Source: Sipunculus nudus
Lineage: Eukaryota; Annelida; Sipuncula; Golfingiida; Sipunculidae
Reading direction: 5' to 3'
NCBI GenBank assembly: GCA_026874595.1
Contig: JAPPUL010000095.1
Span: forward strand, 1,424,001-1,488,000
Length of the DNA stretch: 64,000 bases
The notes below the pieces were generated by a model. It was not told where the DNA came from, ran no database searches, and worked only from the letters and a program-made list of their open reading frames with translations. The number at the start of each line of letters is the position of its first letter. Position 1 is the first letter of the stretch. The translations under genes were made by a program, and so were the position numbers. This document shows, one piece after another, positions 16,220-25,456 of this stretch.

Positions 16220-17714
16220 TATCCTTACCTCCTTTAAAACTTGGTAAATGCTTTTTAAGCATAGGATAAAATAACGTAATAACTATAAATACTACTATCG
16301 CAATACTTATAGGTCTGCCAAAAAACATGCCTAAAAGATTATCAGATGCATCACCTATAGTCCAGGCCTGTACAAAACCTTGTTCTGCTATACTTCCAAG
16401 TATAAGTCCAAGTATAATAGGGGAGGGAGTAAAATTAACTCTATTTAGTAGCCAGCCGACTATTCCAAGCAATATCATTATAACAACATCAGATACATTA
16501 TTCCGTATAGAATAGGTCCCTATTATCGTCATAAACGAAACCGTCGGGACAAGCATTGCTTTCGGTACTGTTATAATCGTTTTATAGGCATAGCGTCCTA
16601 TGAATAAACCGGTTGGTAACATTAGAATCGTTGCCAGGAAAAGACCATATATAAAAGTATATACTATAGAACCCTCGTCTGTAAAAAGACTTGGCCCGGT
16701 ACGTACTCCCTGTACTAAAAGGGCTCCAAGTATAACTGCATCAGGCGGCGTTCCGGGAATGCCAAGTACCAATGTAGGTATAAATCCCCCTCCCACCGTT
16801 GCGTTATTAGCTGATTCTGTTGCTTGTATCCCCTCAGGCGCCCCTTTGCCAAAACTCTCTGTAGCTTTAGAACTGCGTCTTGCTTCTGAATAGGCTACAA
16901 GTCCTGCTATAGAACCACCTGCTCCGGGCAGTATGCCTACCAGTGTCCCTATTATAGAACTTCTTAGTAAATTAAACTTATGTTTCCAAGAAAGCCATAA
17001 CGACTCCTTTAGACGAAAGCCTCGTGGCTCATGAGTTACTTTTAGATGTTTGTCTTTTGTTGATACTAAATCTATTAAAACAGGTACGCAATAAAGTCCT
17101 ATTAAAGCCGATATCGTTTCAATCCCGCCAAGTAATACCTCACTCCCAAATGTAAAACGTACATCTGCACTAATCTCAGCAACTCCAACCGTAGAAAGCA
17201 AAAGCCCTATACAGCCACCTATTAGACCCTTTACTAAATTGCCTGCTGAAAGAGCCGCTATTAAGGTTAAACCAAAAACTGCAAGCCAAAAATATTCAAC
17301 AGGGCCAAAGGCAAGTGCCACTTCTGCAAGTGGTGGCGATAGTACTAGTAATACAAATGCTCCTATAAGTCCGCCTATAACCGAGGCTAAGCAGGCTATT
17401 GTAATCGCTAAATCACCCTCACCCTTTTGCGCCATAGGATAACCGTCAAATGTTGTTGCTATTGCTGATGGGGTGCCGGGAGTGTTTAGGAGTATTGCCG
17501 CATAAGCTCCCCCATATATTGCTCCTGTATAAATCGCTCCCATCAATATGAGTGCCGAAGAAGTCTCCATTGAAAACGTTATCGGCACCAAGACTGCTAT
17601 TGCCATTGTTGCTGTAAGACCAGGTATGGAACCAATTATAGTCCCTGCAATTACCCCGCCTAAGGCAATAACAAAATTAAGCGGTGATAAAGCCTGTAGA
17701 ATAGATTCTAACAT
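16212..17714 (-). CDS. TctA-like large permease of a tripartite tricarboxylate transporter
   Basis: A 500-residue, highly hydrophobic protein of standard TctA length. Typical motifs are GTIIGSIPGLTATMAIAVL near residue 23, GAIYGGAYAAILLNTPGTP near 66, GILPGAGGSIAG near 261 and VLGIPGTPPDAVILGALL. The two conserved GxxPG regions are the substrate-handling parts of the family. With the adjacent TctB and TctC it makes an uptake system for carboxylated solutes. Here the pathway genes point to 3-sulfolactate (SlcG role). Only a weak Shine-Dalgarno is visible. Confidence 0.92.
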   Translation of the reverse strand: MLESILQALSPLNFVIALGGVIAGTIIGSIPGLTATMAIAVLVPITFSMETSSALILMGAIYTGAIYGGAYAAILLNTPGTPSAIATTFDGYPMAQKGEGDLAITIACLASVIGGLIGAFVLLVLSPPLAEVALAFGPVEYFWLAVFGLTLIAALSAGNLVKGLIGGCIGLLLSTVGVAEISADVRFTFGSEVLLGGIETISALIGLYCVPVLIDLVSTKDKHLKVTHEPRGFRLKESLWLSWKHKFNLLRSSIIGTLVGILPGAGGSIAGLVAYSEARRSSKATESFGKGAPEGIQATESANNATVGGGFIPTLVLGIPGTPPDAVILGALLVQGVRTGPSLFTDEGSIVYTFIYGLFLATILMLPTGLFIGRYAYKTIITVPKAMLVPTVSFMTIIGTYSIRNNVSDVVIMILLGIVGWLLNRVNFTPSPIILGLILGSIAEQGFVQAWTIGDASDNLLGMFFGRPISIAIVVFIVITLFYPMLKKHLPSFKGGKDSE

Positions 17715-17758
17715 TTAAAAGAGCCCTTTTAGCTATCTTCTTTATCTATCTTATTATC

Positions 17759-18712
17759 CTATCTTATTATCTTTGCGTCACGTGCTGCTTTTAGATAGAT
17801 ATTTGACATAGTCTTTATAAAAGACTTATATCCTGCTAGGTTTATATCCAACAAAGCCATACCGTCGTTTTCCATTCTTTGCTTAAATTTAGGATCTGCA
17901 TTAATCTCTTTTATCATATTTGATAGTTTAGTCTGTATTGACTTAGGAGTGGATTTAGGTACCGCGATTCCTCGATAGGCTCCCGAAACCAGATCAAATC
18001 CAAGTTCCTTAAAGGTAGGTACATTTGGAAACTTAGGATGCCGCTTTTCCATTGCCACTGCAAGCATTCTAACTTTTCCTTCGTGTTTTGCTCCTACTGA
18101 CGTATATCCCCACTCTGCCTTCACCTGGCTGCCAAGAAGTGCTGCTACCGCTTTGCCAGTACCCTTAAATGCTACATATGTTGTCTTTATCCTTGCAAGC
18201 TTATCAAATCTTACTTGAGCAAGATGATTAGCGGTTCCCTTCCCCGATCCAGAAAACGTTAGCTTCCTTGGATTTCTCTTTGCGTACCTTATTAGATCTT
18301 CGAGGCTTTTAATCGGACTATCTGCTTTTACGACTATTGCATCCGGCGTATAGTGGAATATGTATACTCCTGCAATATCTTTAGTTTTAAACCCTACATC
18401 CTTTTGACGGGGCTTTATTATTATATGCGGGAGGTTTATTCCCATTATAGTATACCCGTCCCCACGCATCTTATTTAGTTGGGACCAGCCTATTGCACCG
18501 CCCCCGCCAGGTTTATAGCTTATTATAAGATCCTCGCCAAATTTGTCCTTAAAAAAGATTTGTTGATGTCGAGCTGTTATGTCAGATTCACCACCAGGTC
18601 CAAACGGTATTATATAATTAATCCTTCGTTCTGGATAATCTGCAAATAATACTGAAACGAACATTAGCGAGAGAAACACTAAGCCCGTTGTCAATTTAAT
18701 TTTAAACCTCAT
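17759..18712 (-). CDS. TctC-family periplasmic solute-binding protein
   Basis: A 317-residue protein with a clear signal peptide (LTTGLVFLSLMFVSVLFA) followed by YPERRINYIIPFGPGGESD, the hallmark start of the mature TctC/BugT family. YKPGGGGAIGW and FSGSGKGTANHLA are ligand-site loops. It delivers substrate to the TctAB permease and corresponds to SlcH in sulfolactate clusters. AGGAG lies 6 nt before the ATG. It sits 357 bp after suyB, separated by a minisatellite. Confidence 0.9.
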   Translation of the reverse strand: MRFKIKLTTGLVFLSLMFVSVLFADYPERRINYIIPFGPGGESDITARHQQIFFKDKFGEDLIISYKPGGGGAIGWSQLNKMRGDGYTIMGINLPHIIIKPRQKDVGFKTKDIAGVYIFHYTPDAIVVKADSPIKSLEDLIRYAKRNPRKLTFSGSGKGTANHLAQVRFDKLARIKTTYVAFKGTGKAVAALLGSQVKAEWGYTSVGAKHEGKVRMLAVAMEKRHPKFPNVPTFKELGFDLVSGAYRGIAVPKSTPKSIQTKLSNMIKEINADPKFKQRMENDGMALLDINLAGYKSFIKTMSNIYLKAARDAKIIR

Positions 18713-18756
18713 AATTAACTCCTCCTTATGTGCTTAATTATGTTATATTTATAGCG

Positions 18757-19064
18757 TTAGCACAATCTGCCGTCTCTTTTGCCTCATCCGCCGCCTCTTT
18801 TGCCTCATCAGCCGCCTCTTTTTAGCACAATCCGTCGCCTCTTTTGCCTCATCCGCCGCCTCTTTTTAGCACAATCCGCCGCCTCTTTTGCCTCATCCGC
18901 CGCCTCTTTTTAGCACAATCCGTCGCCTCTTTTGCCTCATCCGCCGCCTCTTTTTAGCACAATCCGTCGCCTCTTTTGCCTCATCAGCCGCCTCTTTTTA
19001 GCACAATCAGCCGCCTCTTTTGCCTCATCCGCCGCCTCTTTTGCCTCATCCGCCGCCTCTTTCT
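18757..19064. repeat. Minisatellite of 22-bp half-units between suyB and tctC
   Basis: About fourteen half-units in two alternating types: one contains TAGCACAATCCG, the other GCCTCATCCGCCGCC. Both end in GCCTCTTTT. Read on the minus strand the array is purine-rich and could encode short KEAADEA-like runs, but the frame breaks at each longer T5 unit and no start is seen. It fills the spacer 18713-19069 inside an otherwise tight operon. Effects on transcript continuity are possible. Confidence 0.85.
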
Positions 19065-19069
19065 AAGCC

Positions 19070-20236
19070 TTATGCGCTTCTATACAATTTAGTCATTATA
19101 AATTCTTTGTGTCTTAAAGTCTCAGCTGCTGTGTGCCTACCGTTACAAGTCCTTAAAACCTCTTCTATTAGCTTATCTCCTGCATCGTCTAACGACATCT
19201 TACGACGCAGTAAATCAGATACATCTACGTCTATATGTTCGCTCATTAAATTTACTGTACGAGGGTTTGCTGTTACCTTAATAACAGGCATTATAGGATT
19301 ACCTATAACGTTCCCTTGCCCTGTTGTAAATATATGAAGAACAAAACCTGCTGCCGCTTGTAATGTATTACACTCTGCCGCTGCTGATGATGTATTCATA
19401 AAATAAAGACCGTTTCCTTTACTTGGTTCTTCTGCTTCCTTTAGTGCATCTATGTATTTTACATGTTTACCTATCTTTTGTATATTCCCAAGAGCCTTCT
19501 CCTCTATTGTCGTCAAACCACCTTCTATATTCCCTTTCGTAGGCTGGGAGTCCGATAAGTCGCTAGTCTTGAACTTATCTACAAGTGATGAATAGTCCTC
19601 AAACATTGCCTTGAACTTTAAACGTGCCTCTTCATTTGCAGCCCGTTGCTCAACTAAATATTCACCGCCTGTTAGTTCTGTTGTCTCTCCAAAACATGCT
19701 GTTGCTCCAAGTGGCACTACTTTATCTAAGAAATTGCCTACAGTCGGATTTGCTCCAATACCCGATGTTGTATCCGATTCCCCGCATTTCGTTGCTACCC
19801 AAAGCTCATCTAAATTACAGCTTTCTCTTTGTAGCTCAGTTGCGTACTGTACAAATTCTTGCGCCTTTCTTGAGGCTTTTGCTATTGTATTTATATCTCC
19901 ATGCCGCTCAATCCAAAATCCTGCAACCGGCTTGCCTGTCTTTTCAATCCCAGAGACCACTTTCTTAGTCCAGCCAGGCTCTATCCCTATAACTATTACT
20001 GCTGCCACATTCGGATTTTTTCCTGTGCCTATCATAGTCCTAAAATGAAGCTCTAAATCTTCTCCAAACTGTAATCTCCCATAGGCATGCGGCAAACTCA
20101 TTGTCCCTGCTATATTATTTGCCACCCCCTCAGCCGCTGCATTCGAAATGTCATCCAGTGGAAGTATTATTACATGATTTCTTATCCCAACTCGTCCATT
20201 AGCCCTTCTATAACCTAAAAAGGTATGCTTTGACAT
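19070..20236 (-). CDS. suyB: (R)-3-sulfolactate sulfo-lyase, large subunit
   Basis: A 388-residue protein of the UxaA/altronate dehydratase C-terminal family. The start [74 protein letters not shown] and [20 protein letters not shown] together fit SuyB better than sugar-acid dehydratases. With SuyA it cleaves (R)-sulfolactate to pyruvate and sulfite in the cytoplasm. AAGGAG precedes the ATG. It follows suyA by 13 bp. The UxaA family also holds altronate and galactarate enzymes; the split gene and the slcC/comC neighbours support the SuyB call. Confidence 0.88.
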   Translation of the reverse strand: MSKHTFLGYRRANGRVGIRNHVIILPLDDISNAAAEGVANNIAGTMSLPHAYGRLQFGEDLELHFRTMIGTGKNPNVAAVIVIGIEPGWTKKVVSGIEKTGKPVAGFWIERHGDINTIAKASRKAQEFVQYATELQRESCNLDELWVATKCGESDTTSGIGANPTVGNFLDKVVPLGATACFGETTELTGGEYLVEQRAANEEARLKFKAMFEDYSSLVDKFKTSDLSDSQPTKGNIEGGLTTIEEKALGNIQKIGKHVKYIDALKEAEEPSKGNGLYFMNTSSAAAECNTLQAAAGFVLHIFTTGQGNVIGNPIMPVIKVTANPRTVNLMSEHIDVDVSDLLRRKMSLDDAGDKLIEEVLRTCNGRHTAAETLRHKEFIMTKLYRSA

Positions 20237-20249
20237 CTTTTTTTACTCC

Positions 20250-20537
20250 TTACCATCTTTTTGTTTTTACGTTGTGTACATGTAAGTGCTCCCCTTTGGC
20301 AATATCGCTTACACATTTACCTATATCTATATCATATTTAATAATAGTATCGCCGCTTTTAATTGGTTTAATTGCAATCTTATGGCCTATCGGTATGTCT
20401 GATTTTACCTCTATATCAAAACTTTCGTCATTGCTCATTACCCAACAGTTATATGTATTATTGGCAATAATCCCTTCCTTTACCGCTACGGCACAAGAAT
20501 CCTCTGGCCCGTGCATTATAAAACTTGGTTCTATCAC
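20250..20537 (-). CDS. suyA: (R)-3-sulfolactate sulfo-lyase, small subunit (SAF domain)
   Basis: A 95-residue SAF-domain protein. Seen: GPEDSCAVAVKEGI at the start, IPIGHKIAIKPIKSGDTIIKYD in the middle and IAKGEHLHVHNVK near the end; the paired histidines are typical of this family. It starts at GTG 20537 with AGGAG about 11 nt before it. It is the first gene of the suy-tct-slc-com cluster, so the cluster promoter should lie in the AT-rich spacer just upstream. Confidence 0.88.
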   Translation of the reverse strand: MIEPSFIMHGPEDSCAVAVKEGIIANNTYNCWVMSNDESFDIEVKSDIPIGHKIAIKPIKSGDTIIKYDIDIGKCVSDIAKGEHLHVHNVKTKRW

Positions 20538-20947
20538 GTATAGTAATTCTCCTAAATATTTTATATTATAGCTTGCACTTAAAGCAAAGTTATTTATGAC
20601 AAGTCTAACAAATCAAAAAAATAAAGTACAGTTTTTTATTAATTTTAGTAAAAAAAAAGAGTTATTTGTTTATTATAGATATTTATTTATTTTCTATTAT
20701 CAATAAATCATATATCTTATTAAGACTCTCTTCTAATACTTTTACTAATACTTGTATATGTGGCTTTATATAAAACTATTATTTTTATAACTCAAGTTCT
20801 CTTATTAAAGATATTTATAGTTATTAACTATAACCATAAATAATAAGTCTAAGATGTTTAAGTTTAATAATAGATATAATAACAGATTGATGCTAGAATA
20901 AGAAAAGCTTTTTTATACTCTATCTTCTTTAATTGCCTGTAAATCCT
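20538..20947. other. AT-rich leader of the sulfolactate cluster
   Basis: About 410 bp with no gene. It holds runs such as A8 at about 20650 and several TATAAT-like strings. The promoter and operator of suyA should be here, but none can be defined by eye. Confidence 0.45.
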
Positions 20948-21058
20948 TTATAGTCTTGCCGTCTTTGTTTTTTCAAAAGCTAGATATTTTAAATTCCTTG
21001 CGGGTCGCCATCTGGAATAAACGCCGTTATTTCTTTCCCATGATTACTATGTGACATA
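20948..21058 (-). CDS. Small uncharacterised protein (36 residues) downstream of hemL
   Basis: A short open frame beginning MSHSNHGKEITAF and ending EKTKTARL, then TAA. The support is an AGGAG placed 7 nt before the ATG, and the position 32 bp after the hemL stop on the same strand, which suggests cotranscription. The composition is normal for a soluble peptide. No family is recognised. It could also be the conserved head of a truncated gene. Confidence 0.45.
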
Positions 21059-21090
21059 AAGAGTCTCCTAGTTTTTATAAAAGATTGTGC

Positions 21091-22383
21091 TTATCTGTCA
21101 TAAGCTGCCTTAAGGGCGTTGTAATTGGCTTTTATCGTCTTTTGAATATCCTCCTTGGTATGCGTGGTGGACATAAAGCCAGCTTCAAATTGAGAGGGGG
21201 CTATATATATACCTTGCTCAAGCATCTTTTGAAAATATAAATTAAACTTATGAAGATCAGACTGTTTAGCAGAATCAGAGTCATAAACATCTTGGTCGGT
21301 AAAGAACAAAGAGAACATACTCCCGATACGGTTTGAGCTAAGAGAAAGGCCAAGTTTAGCTAAATTATCGCTTATCCCCGAACATAGCATAGAAGACAAA
21401 GATTCAAGCTTATCATAAATAGTTGAAGCGTCTTGTTTAAGAGTTTTAATAGTTTCAAGACCAGCACTCATGGCAAGTGGGTTGCCGGATAAGGTCCCAG
21501 CCTGATATACATCTCCAGAAGGCGCAACAAGTTCCATAATATCACGTCGCCCGCCATAAGCTCCAACCGGTAAGCCCCCTCCTATAATCTTCCCAAGGCA
21601 AGTTAAATCAGGTCTTACATTATAAATGCCCTGCGCACCTTTTAGACTTACTCGAAACCCGCTCATAACCTCATCAAAAATTAGCAACATGTCGTTATTA
21701 TCACAAAGTTCTCTAAGTTCTTCTAAAAAACCATCTTTAGGACCTATGCAACCCATATTGCCGGCAACAGGCTCTATTATTACACATGCTATACTATCCG
21801 CTCCATGCTTTTCTATTAAAGCACAAACACTATCAATATCATTAAATTTAGCATTCAAAGTGTCAGATGCAATAGCTTTAGTTACTCCCGGAGTTAATGT
21901 ATGCCCAAAAGCACCAGAACCAGGCTCAATCAAGAATGAGTCTCCATGTCCATGGTAACAGCCTATGAATTTAATGATTTTATCTTTTTTAGTAAAAGCC
22001 CGAGCAAGACGTACAGCACTCATAGCAGCCTCGGTGCCTGAGTTAACCATACGAATCATGTCAATAGAAGGGTATATCGAAACAACTTGCTTAGCAAGTT
22101 CAAGCTCAAGTTTTGTAGATGCCCCAAAACTCGTTCCTAAAGAGGCTATATTGTTAATGGCTTTAATGACGTTGTCAGGAGCATGGCCTAAGATCATAGG
22201 ACCCCAAGACCCAACATAGTCTATATAAGAGTTGCCATCAACGTCGAATATCTTAGAACCCTTAGCATGCGAGATAAAAGGTGGCACACTCTTAACAGAT
22301 TTAAAAGCTCTAACAGGCGAATTGACGCCACCAGGTATTAGCTTTTTGGCTTCCTTAAAAAGTCTTTTACTATTTGCATTCAT
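21091..22383 (-). CDS. hemL: Glutamate-1-semialdehyde 2,1-aminomutase
   Basis: A 430-residue PLP enzyme of the usual length. It converts glutamate-1-semialdehyde to 5-aminolevulinate in the C5 tetrapyrrole pathway. Seen: [15 protein letters not shown] at the start, [40 protein letters not shown] and the PLP lysine region [16 protein letters not shown]. This pathway feeds siroheme, which DsrAB needs, and heme. AAGGA lies before the ATG. It reads toward the sulfolactate cluster, but a 550-bp gap separates them. Confidence 0.96.
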   Translation of the reverse strand: MNANSKRLFKEAKKLIPGGVNSPVRAFKSVKSVPPFISHAKGSKIFDVDGNSYIDYVGSWGPMILGHAPDNVIKAINNIASLGTSFGASTKLELELAKQVVSIYPSIDMIRMVNSGTEAAMSAVRLARAFTKKDKIIKFIGCYHGHGDSFLIEPGSGAFGHTLTPGVTKAIASDTLNAKFNDIDSVCALIEKHGADSIACVIIEPVAGNMGCIGPKDGFLEELRELCDNNDMLLIFDEVMSGFRVSLKGAQGIYNVRPDLTCLGKIIGGGLPVGAYGGRRDIMELVAPSGDVYQAGTLSGNPLAMSAGLETIKTLKQDASTIYDKLESLSSMLCSGISDNLAKLGLSLSSNRIGSMFSLFFTDQDVYDSDSAKQSDLHKFNLYFQKMLEQGIYIAPSQFEAGFMSTTHTKEDIQKTIKANYNALKAAYDR

Positions 22384-22418
22384 AAAAAGGTCCTTATGAA
22401 GATGTTAAAAAGCGTTAT

Positions 22419-23444
22419 TTATTTTCTTGATTTATTTTCTTGTAAGTTGCTATTAGCATAACGGATTAAGCAATTGCGAAACCACTCACAATTTGTACAG
22501 ACCTGGTCCTTAAAGTTGAAATCGTTTGGCGGACAAATATTAGCATTTTCAATAGGAGTAATACTTTGAATATCCTTAACCTCATCTTTTTGTAGGGACC
22601 CTTTTTGTGATATTATACTTGAGATATGAGAAGCTTTTTTAATGAATTCTTTATTTTGAGAGTTATTAGTCTGAGTGGTGCTGGACTTTTTAATATCGTT
22701 ATCTTTATAGGATGGAGAGGTCAAAGCAGAAAGTTTTTGTTTTTTAAAATTGATAATAAATTCTTTAAAGAAAATAGAAACGACGGTAACATTTAAGACG
22801 TTTATAGCCAGAAGGAATAAGAAGTCCATATTGTTGATGAACTGAAAAATGTATTGAAAAGGTATTAATAAATACTTAAGGGCGCCGCTTAGAAGTAAAA
22901 TTATAAGAAAGACGAAGCCAAAGCGAGAGAATGAGTCAAATATGGGGTGTAGGTTAGAGGGGAGTATGAATTTGAGTATAGCGCCGCCGTCTAGTGGGGG
23001 CATAGGGATTAAATTAAAGCCCATGAGAATGATATTGATATAGGCATAAAGCTGAATAAAGTATACTAAAGAAGGCTGGCTTCCAAAGAGAAAGAAAATA
23101 ATTTTGATTAAAAGAATAGCAAAACAAGCCTGAATAAAGTTGCTAAGAGGTCCTGCAAAAGAGATAATGGCATCATCTTTTATGGGATTTTTGAGATTAG
23201 GTAAGAAAACGGGCACAGGTTTCATCCAGCCGATGCCGGCACCGATTATAGGAAAGAGGATGCTGCCGATGGGGTCTATATGAGCCTTAGGATTAAAAGT
23301 AAGGCGGCCATAATCTTTAGCGGTATGGTCTCCGAGCTTGTAAGCGGCGGCGGCATGAGCGAACTCGTGAATGGAGCCTGCAATGATGAAGATAGCGAGT
23401 TTAGTGATAGCATCTAAGATGGTATTAACATTTAAGAAGTCCAA
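22419..23444 (-). CDS. Site-2 protease-like M50 metalloprotease with cysteine-rich tail
   Basis: A 341-residue membrane protein. HEFAH at residues 26-30 is the zinc HExxH motif inside the first transmembrane helix. NLIPMPPLDGG near residue 142 is the second conserved M50 motif. Five or six hydrophobic helices span residues about 8-230. Residues 240-341 are an unusual cytoplasmic tail with four cysteines late in the chain (spacings C-x11-C-x2-C-x5-C), which could bind metal. Start is TTG with GGAG 8 nt upstream. Such rhomboid-like proteases act in intramembrane cleavage; the substrate is unknown. Confidence 0.85.
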   Translation of the reverse strand: MDFLNVNTILDAITKLAIFIIAGSIHEFAHAAAAYKLGDHTAKDYGRLTFNPKAHIDPIGSILFPIIGAGIGWMKPVPVFLPNLKNPIKDDAIISFAGPLSNFIQACFAILLIKIIFFLFGSQPSLVYFIQLYAYINIILMGFNLIPMPPLDGGAILKFILPSNLHPIFDSFSRFGFVFLIILLLSGALKYLLIPFQYIFQFINNMDFLFLLAINVLNVTVVSIFFKEFIINFKKQKLSALTSPSYKDNDIKKSSTTQTNNSQNKEFIKKASHISSIISQKGSLQKDEVKDIQSITPIENANICPPNDFNFKDQVCTNCEWFRNCLIRYANSNLQENKSRK

Positions 23445-23600
23445 AAGAGTTACTCCGGGTTGGGTTATACATTTTAAAGAAATAAAAGAAATAAAGAATA
23501 AGTTAAAAAAGCAATGAGATAAAGTTAAGAAAAAAATATTATATTGGTAAGATAAAAGATAATATAGGTAAGCTGTTATGAGATAAAAATAGTTATGATT

Positions 23601-23661
23601 AGAAGTTAAAAATGACAGAAGTTAAAAATGACAGAAGTTAAAAATGACAGAAGTTAAAAAT
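23601..23661. repeat. 16-bp tandem repeat
   Basis: Nearly four copies of AGAAGTTAAAAATGAC in the 377-bp spacer 23445-23821 between the divergent M50 and fumarase genes. Apart from this and the 14-bp repeat below, that spacer holds nothing recognisable. Confidence 0.9.
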
Positions 23662-23758
23662 AAAGAGAATCTTGTTATGATGTAGAAATAAGATGTAGAA
23701 ATAAAGGATATAAAAAGCTATTATTATAGGAGAGAAATATTTAGAGAGTTTGTAGTGA

Positions 23759-23798
23759 GAGTAAGCTTTACAGAGTAAGCTTTACAGAGTAAGCTTTA
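23759..23798. repeat. 14-bp tandem repeat before the fumarase operon
   Basis: Two full copies and one partial copy of GAGTAAGCTTTACA, ending 24 bp before the fumarase alpha start, so it is part of the transcribed leader or promoter. Confidence 0.85.
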
Positions 23799-23821
23799 AT
23801 AGAAAAGAAAGGGAGGCTTTT

Positions 23822-24691
23822 ATGGAATTAAAAGGAGCAATACTAGAGTTATTGAAGGAAGCGTCAACTAGCTTACCTGAAGACGTAGTAGAAGTGATGA
23901 AGGGGCTGCAGGCGAAAGAGGAGGCAGGAGGCAGTGCATATAGCGTAATGGGAGCAATGCTTAAGAACATAGAGCTTGCCAAGCAAGAAGAGCTTCCGAT
24001 GTGCCAAGACACAGGGATGATATTCCTAGATATAAAGTATCCGAGTGGACATTCAACATTAAAGATGAGTAAAGAGATAAAGGAAGGGATAAAGGAGGCA
24101 ACGAGACTAAATTACTTAAGGCCGAACACAGTATCGATATTAGAAGGAACAAACCCAGGAGACAATAGTGGTGAGGGGGTGCCGAGTATATATTTCAAGG
24201 AATGGGAGAGAGATTATTTTGAGATACGCCTAATGCTAAAGGGAGGCGGCAGTGAGAATGTGGGGATACAATATAAGCTACCAGACAGTGGTCTGAAGGC
24301 GGGCCGAGATTTAGAAGGAGTTAAACGCTGTGTATTAGATGGGGTATTTGGGGCACAAGGGCTTGGGTGCGCGCCTGGGATATTGGGGATAGGGATAGGA
24401 GGGGACAGAGGGAGTTCATATTATCTTTCAAAGGTGCAGTTATTCAGGAAGTTGTATGATAAGAATCCGGATAAAAGGTTATCCAAACTTGAAGATGAAA
24501 TATTAGAGTCCGCAAACAAGCTAGGGATAGGACCGATGGGCTTTGGAGGGATGTCAACACTTTTGGGAGTAAAGGTGGGAACATATTATAGACATCCGGC
24601 AACATACTATGTAACAATAACCTACCTATGCTGGTCAGCCCGCCGAAAGATAATGATACTAAGAGAAGACGGAGGATATGAAATTGATTAA
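23822..24691 (+). CDS. Class I fumarate hydratase, alpha subunit (TtdA/FumA N-terminal type)
   Basis: A 289-residue iron-sulfur hydro-lyase subunit. PMCQDTGM near residue 59 and GLGCAPGILGIGIGGDR near residue 180 carry cysteines of the 4Fe-4S cluster. KGGGSENVG and MGFGGMSTLLGVK are also typical. It interconverts fumarate and malate; L(+)-tartrate dehydratase is the related alternative. The beta subunit gene overlaps its 3' end by 14 bp. GGGAGG stands before the ATG. In fermenting or sulfite-respiring anaerobes this enzyme serves a split TCA pathway. Confidence 0.88.
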   Translation: MELKGAILELLKEASTSLPEDVVEVMKGLQAKEEAGGSAYSVMGAMLKNIELAKQEELPMCQDTGMIFLDIKYPSGHSTLKMSKEIKEGIKEATRLNYLRPNTVSILEGTNPGDNSGEGVPSIYFKEWERDYFEIRLMLKGGGSENVGIQYKLPDSGLKAGRDLEGVKRCVLDGVFGAQGLGCAPGILGIGIGGDRGSSYYLSKVQLFRKLYDKNPDKRLSKLEDEILESANKLGIGPMGFGGMSTLLGVKVGTYYRHPATYYVTITYLCWSARRKIMILREDGGYEID

Positions 24692-25289
24692 GCTAAAAAC
24701 ACCGATATCAGAAGAAGAGATAAAGAGACTTAAGGTGGGCGATGAGATATTACTTAGCGGCGTTTTGGTAACAGCCCGAGACATAGCCCATAAATATATA
24801 ATAGAGAAGTTTGTAAAAGGAGGAGGGGATAAAAAGGATAGAGAACTTGATAAGAAGTTGTTGAAGCACTTGAAAGAAGGTGTAATATACCATTGTGGAC
24901 CTGTGGTAAAGGAGGAGGGGGGCAAATACATATTTCTGGCATCAGGCCCAACAACAAGCATAAGAGAGGAACCGTATCAAGCAGATGTAATAAAGCATTA
25001 TAATCTACGAGGGGTTTTAGGGAAGGGAGGGATGGGAGAGAAGACACTAAAAGCATGTGAGGCTAACAATGCAGTATACTTTCATGCAGTAGGAGGGGCA
25101 GCAGTCCTGATAGCGAAACAAGTAAAAGAAGTAATTGATGTAGAGAAGCTTGAATTTGGTACACCGGAAGCATTTTGGGTGATACGGGTAGAAGAGTTAC
25201 CATGCGTAGTAACGATGGATACTCATGGGTCTTCATTGCACAAAGAAATCAAAGAAAGGTCAAAAGCGGTGCTTGACGAGTTATTATAA
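24678..25289 (+). CDS. Class I fumarate hydratase, beta subunit (TtdB/FumA C-terminal type)
   Basis: A 203-residue partner of the preceding gene. Seen: LKVGDEILLSGVLVTARDIAHK at the start, CGPVVK, SGPTTSIREE and GKGGMGEKTLKAC in the middle, and VTMDTHGSSLHKE at the end. The ATG at 24678 is only 2 nt after a GGAGG, while TTG 24684 sits at an ideal 8 nt. The real start may therefore be the TTG, two codons later. Overlap with the alpha gene implies coupled translation. Confidence 0.88.
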   Translation: MKLIKLKTPISEEEIKRLKVGDEILLSGVLVTARDIAHKYIIEKFVKGGGDKKDRELDKKLLKHLKEGVIYHCGPVVKEEGGKYIFLASGPTTSIREEPYQADVIKHYNLRGVLGKGGMGEKTLKACEANNAVYFHAVGGAAVLIAKQVKEVIDVEKLEFGTPEAFWVIRVEELPCVVTMDTHGSSLHKEIKERSKAVLDELL

Positions 25290-25328
25290 AAAGACAAAAC
25301 ATGTTATACAGAAGAGGAGGCAGTGATA

Positions 25329-25371
25329 GAGGGGTTTTAAAAAGAGGGGTTTTAAAAAGAGGGGTTTTAAG
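25329..25371. repeat. 15-bp tandem repeat before aspS
   Basis: Three copies, the last incomplete, of GAGGGGTTTTAAAAA in the spacer between fumarase beta and aspS. Confidence 0.9.
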
Positions 25372-25456
25372 ATAGAATAGAAAATAAGTGCAAATAGCAA
25401 GGCATGAAATATTTTAAATAATAAAAGAGTTAAGTAAAGGAGGGAGTTAAAAGTCG

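Noticed and set aside
18757-19064. CRISPR-like regular array
   Set aside because: Units are contiguous 22-bp half-repeats with no unique spacers, and no cas genes are near.
18757-19064. KEAADEA-type repeat protein on the minus strand
   Set aside because: The frame shifts at the longer T5 units and no start codon with a ribosome-binding site is seen.
19070-20537. Altronate dehydratase
   Set aside because: The family fits, but the split subunits, SuyB-like motifs and the SlcC/ComC/Tct context favour sulfolactate sulfo-lyase.
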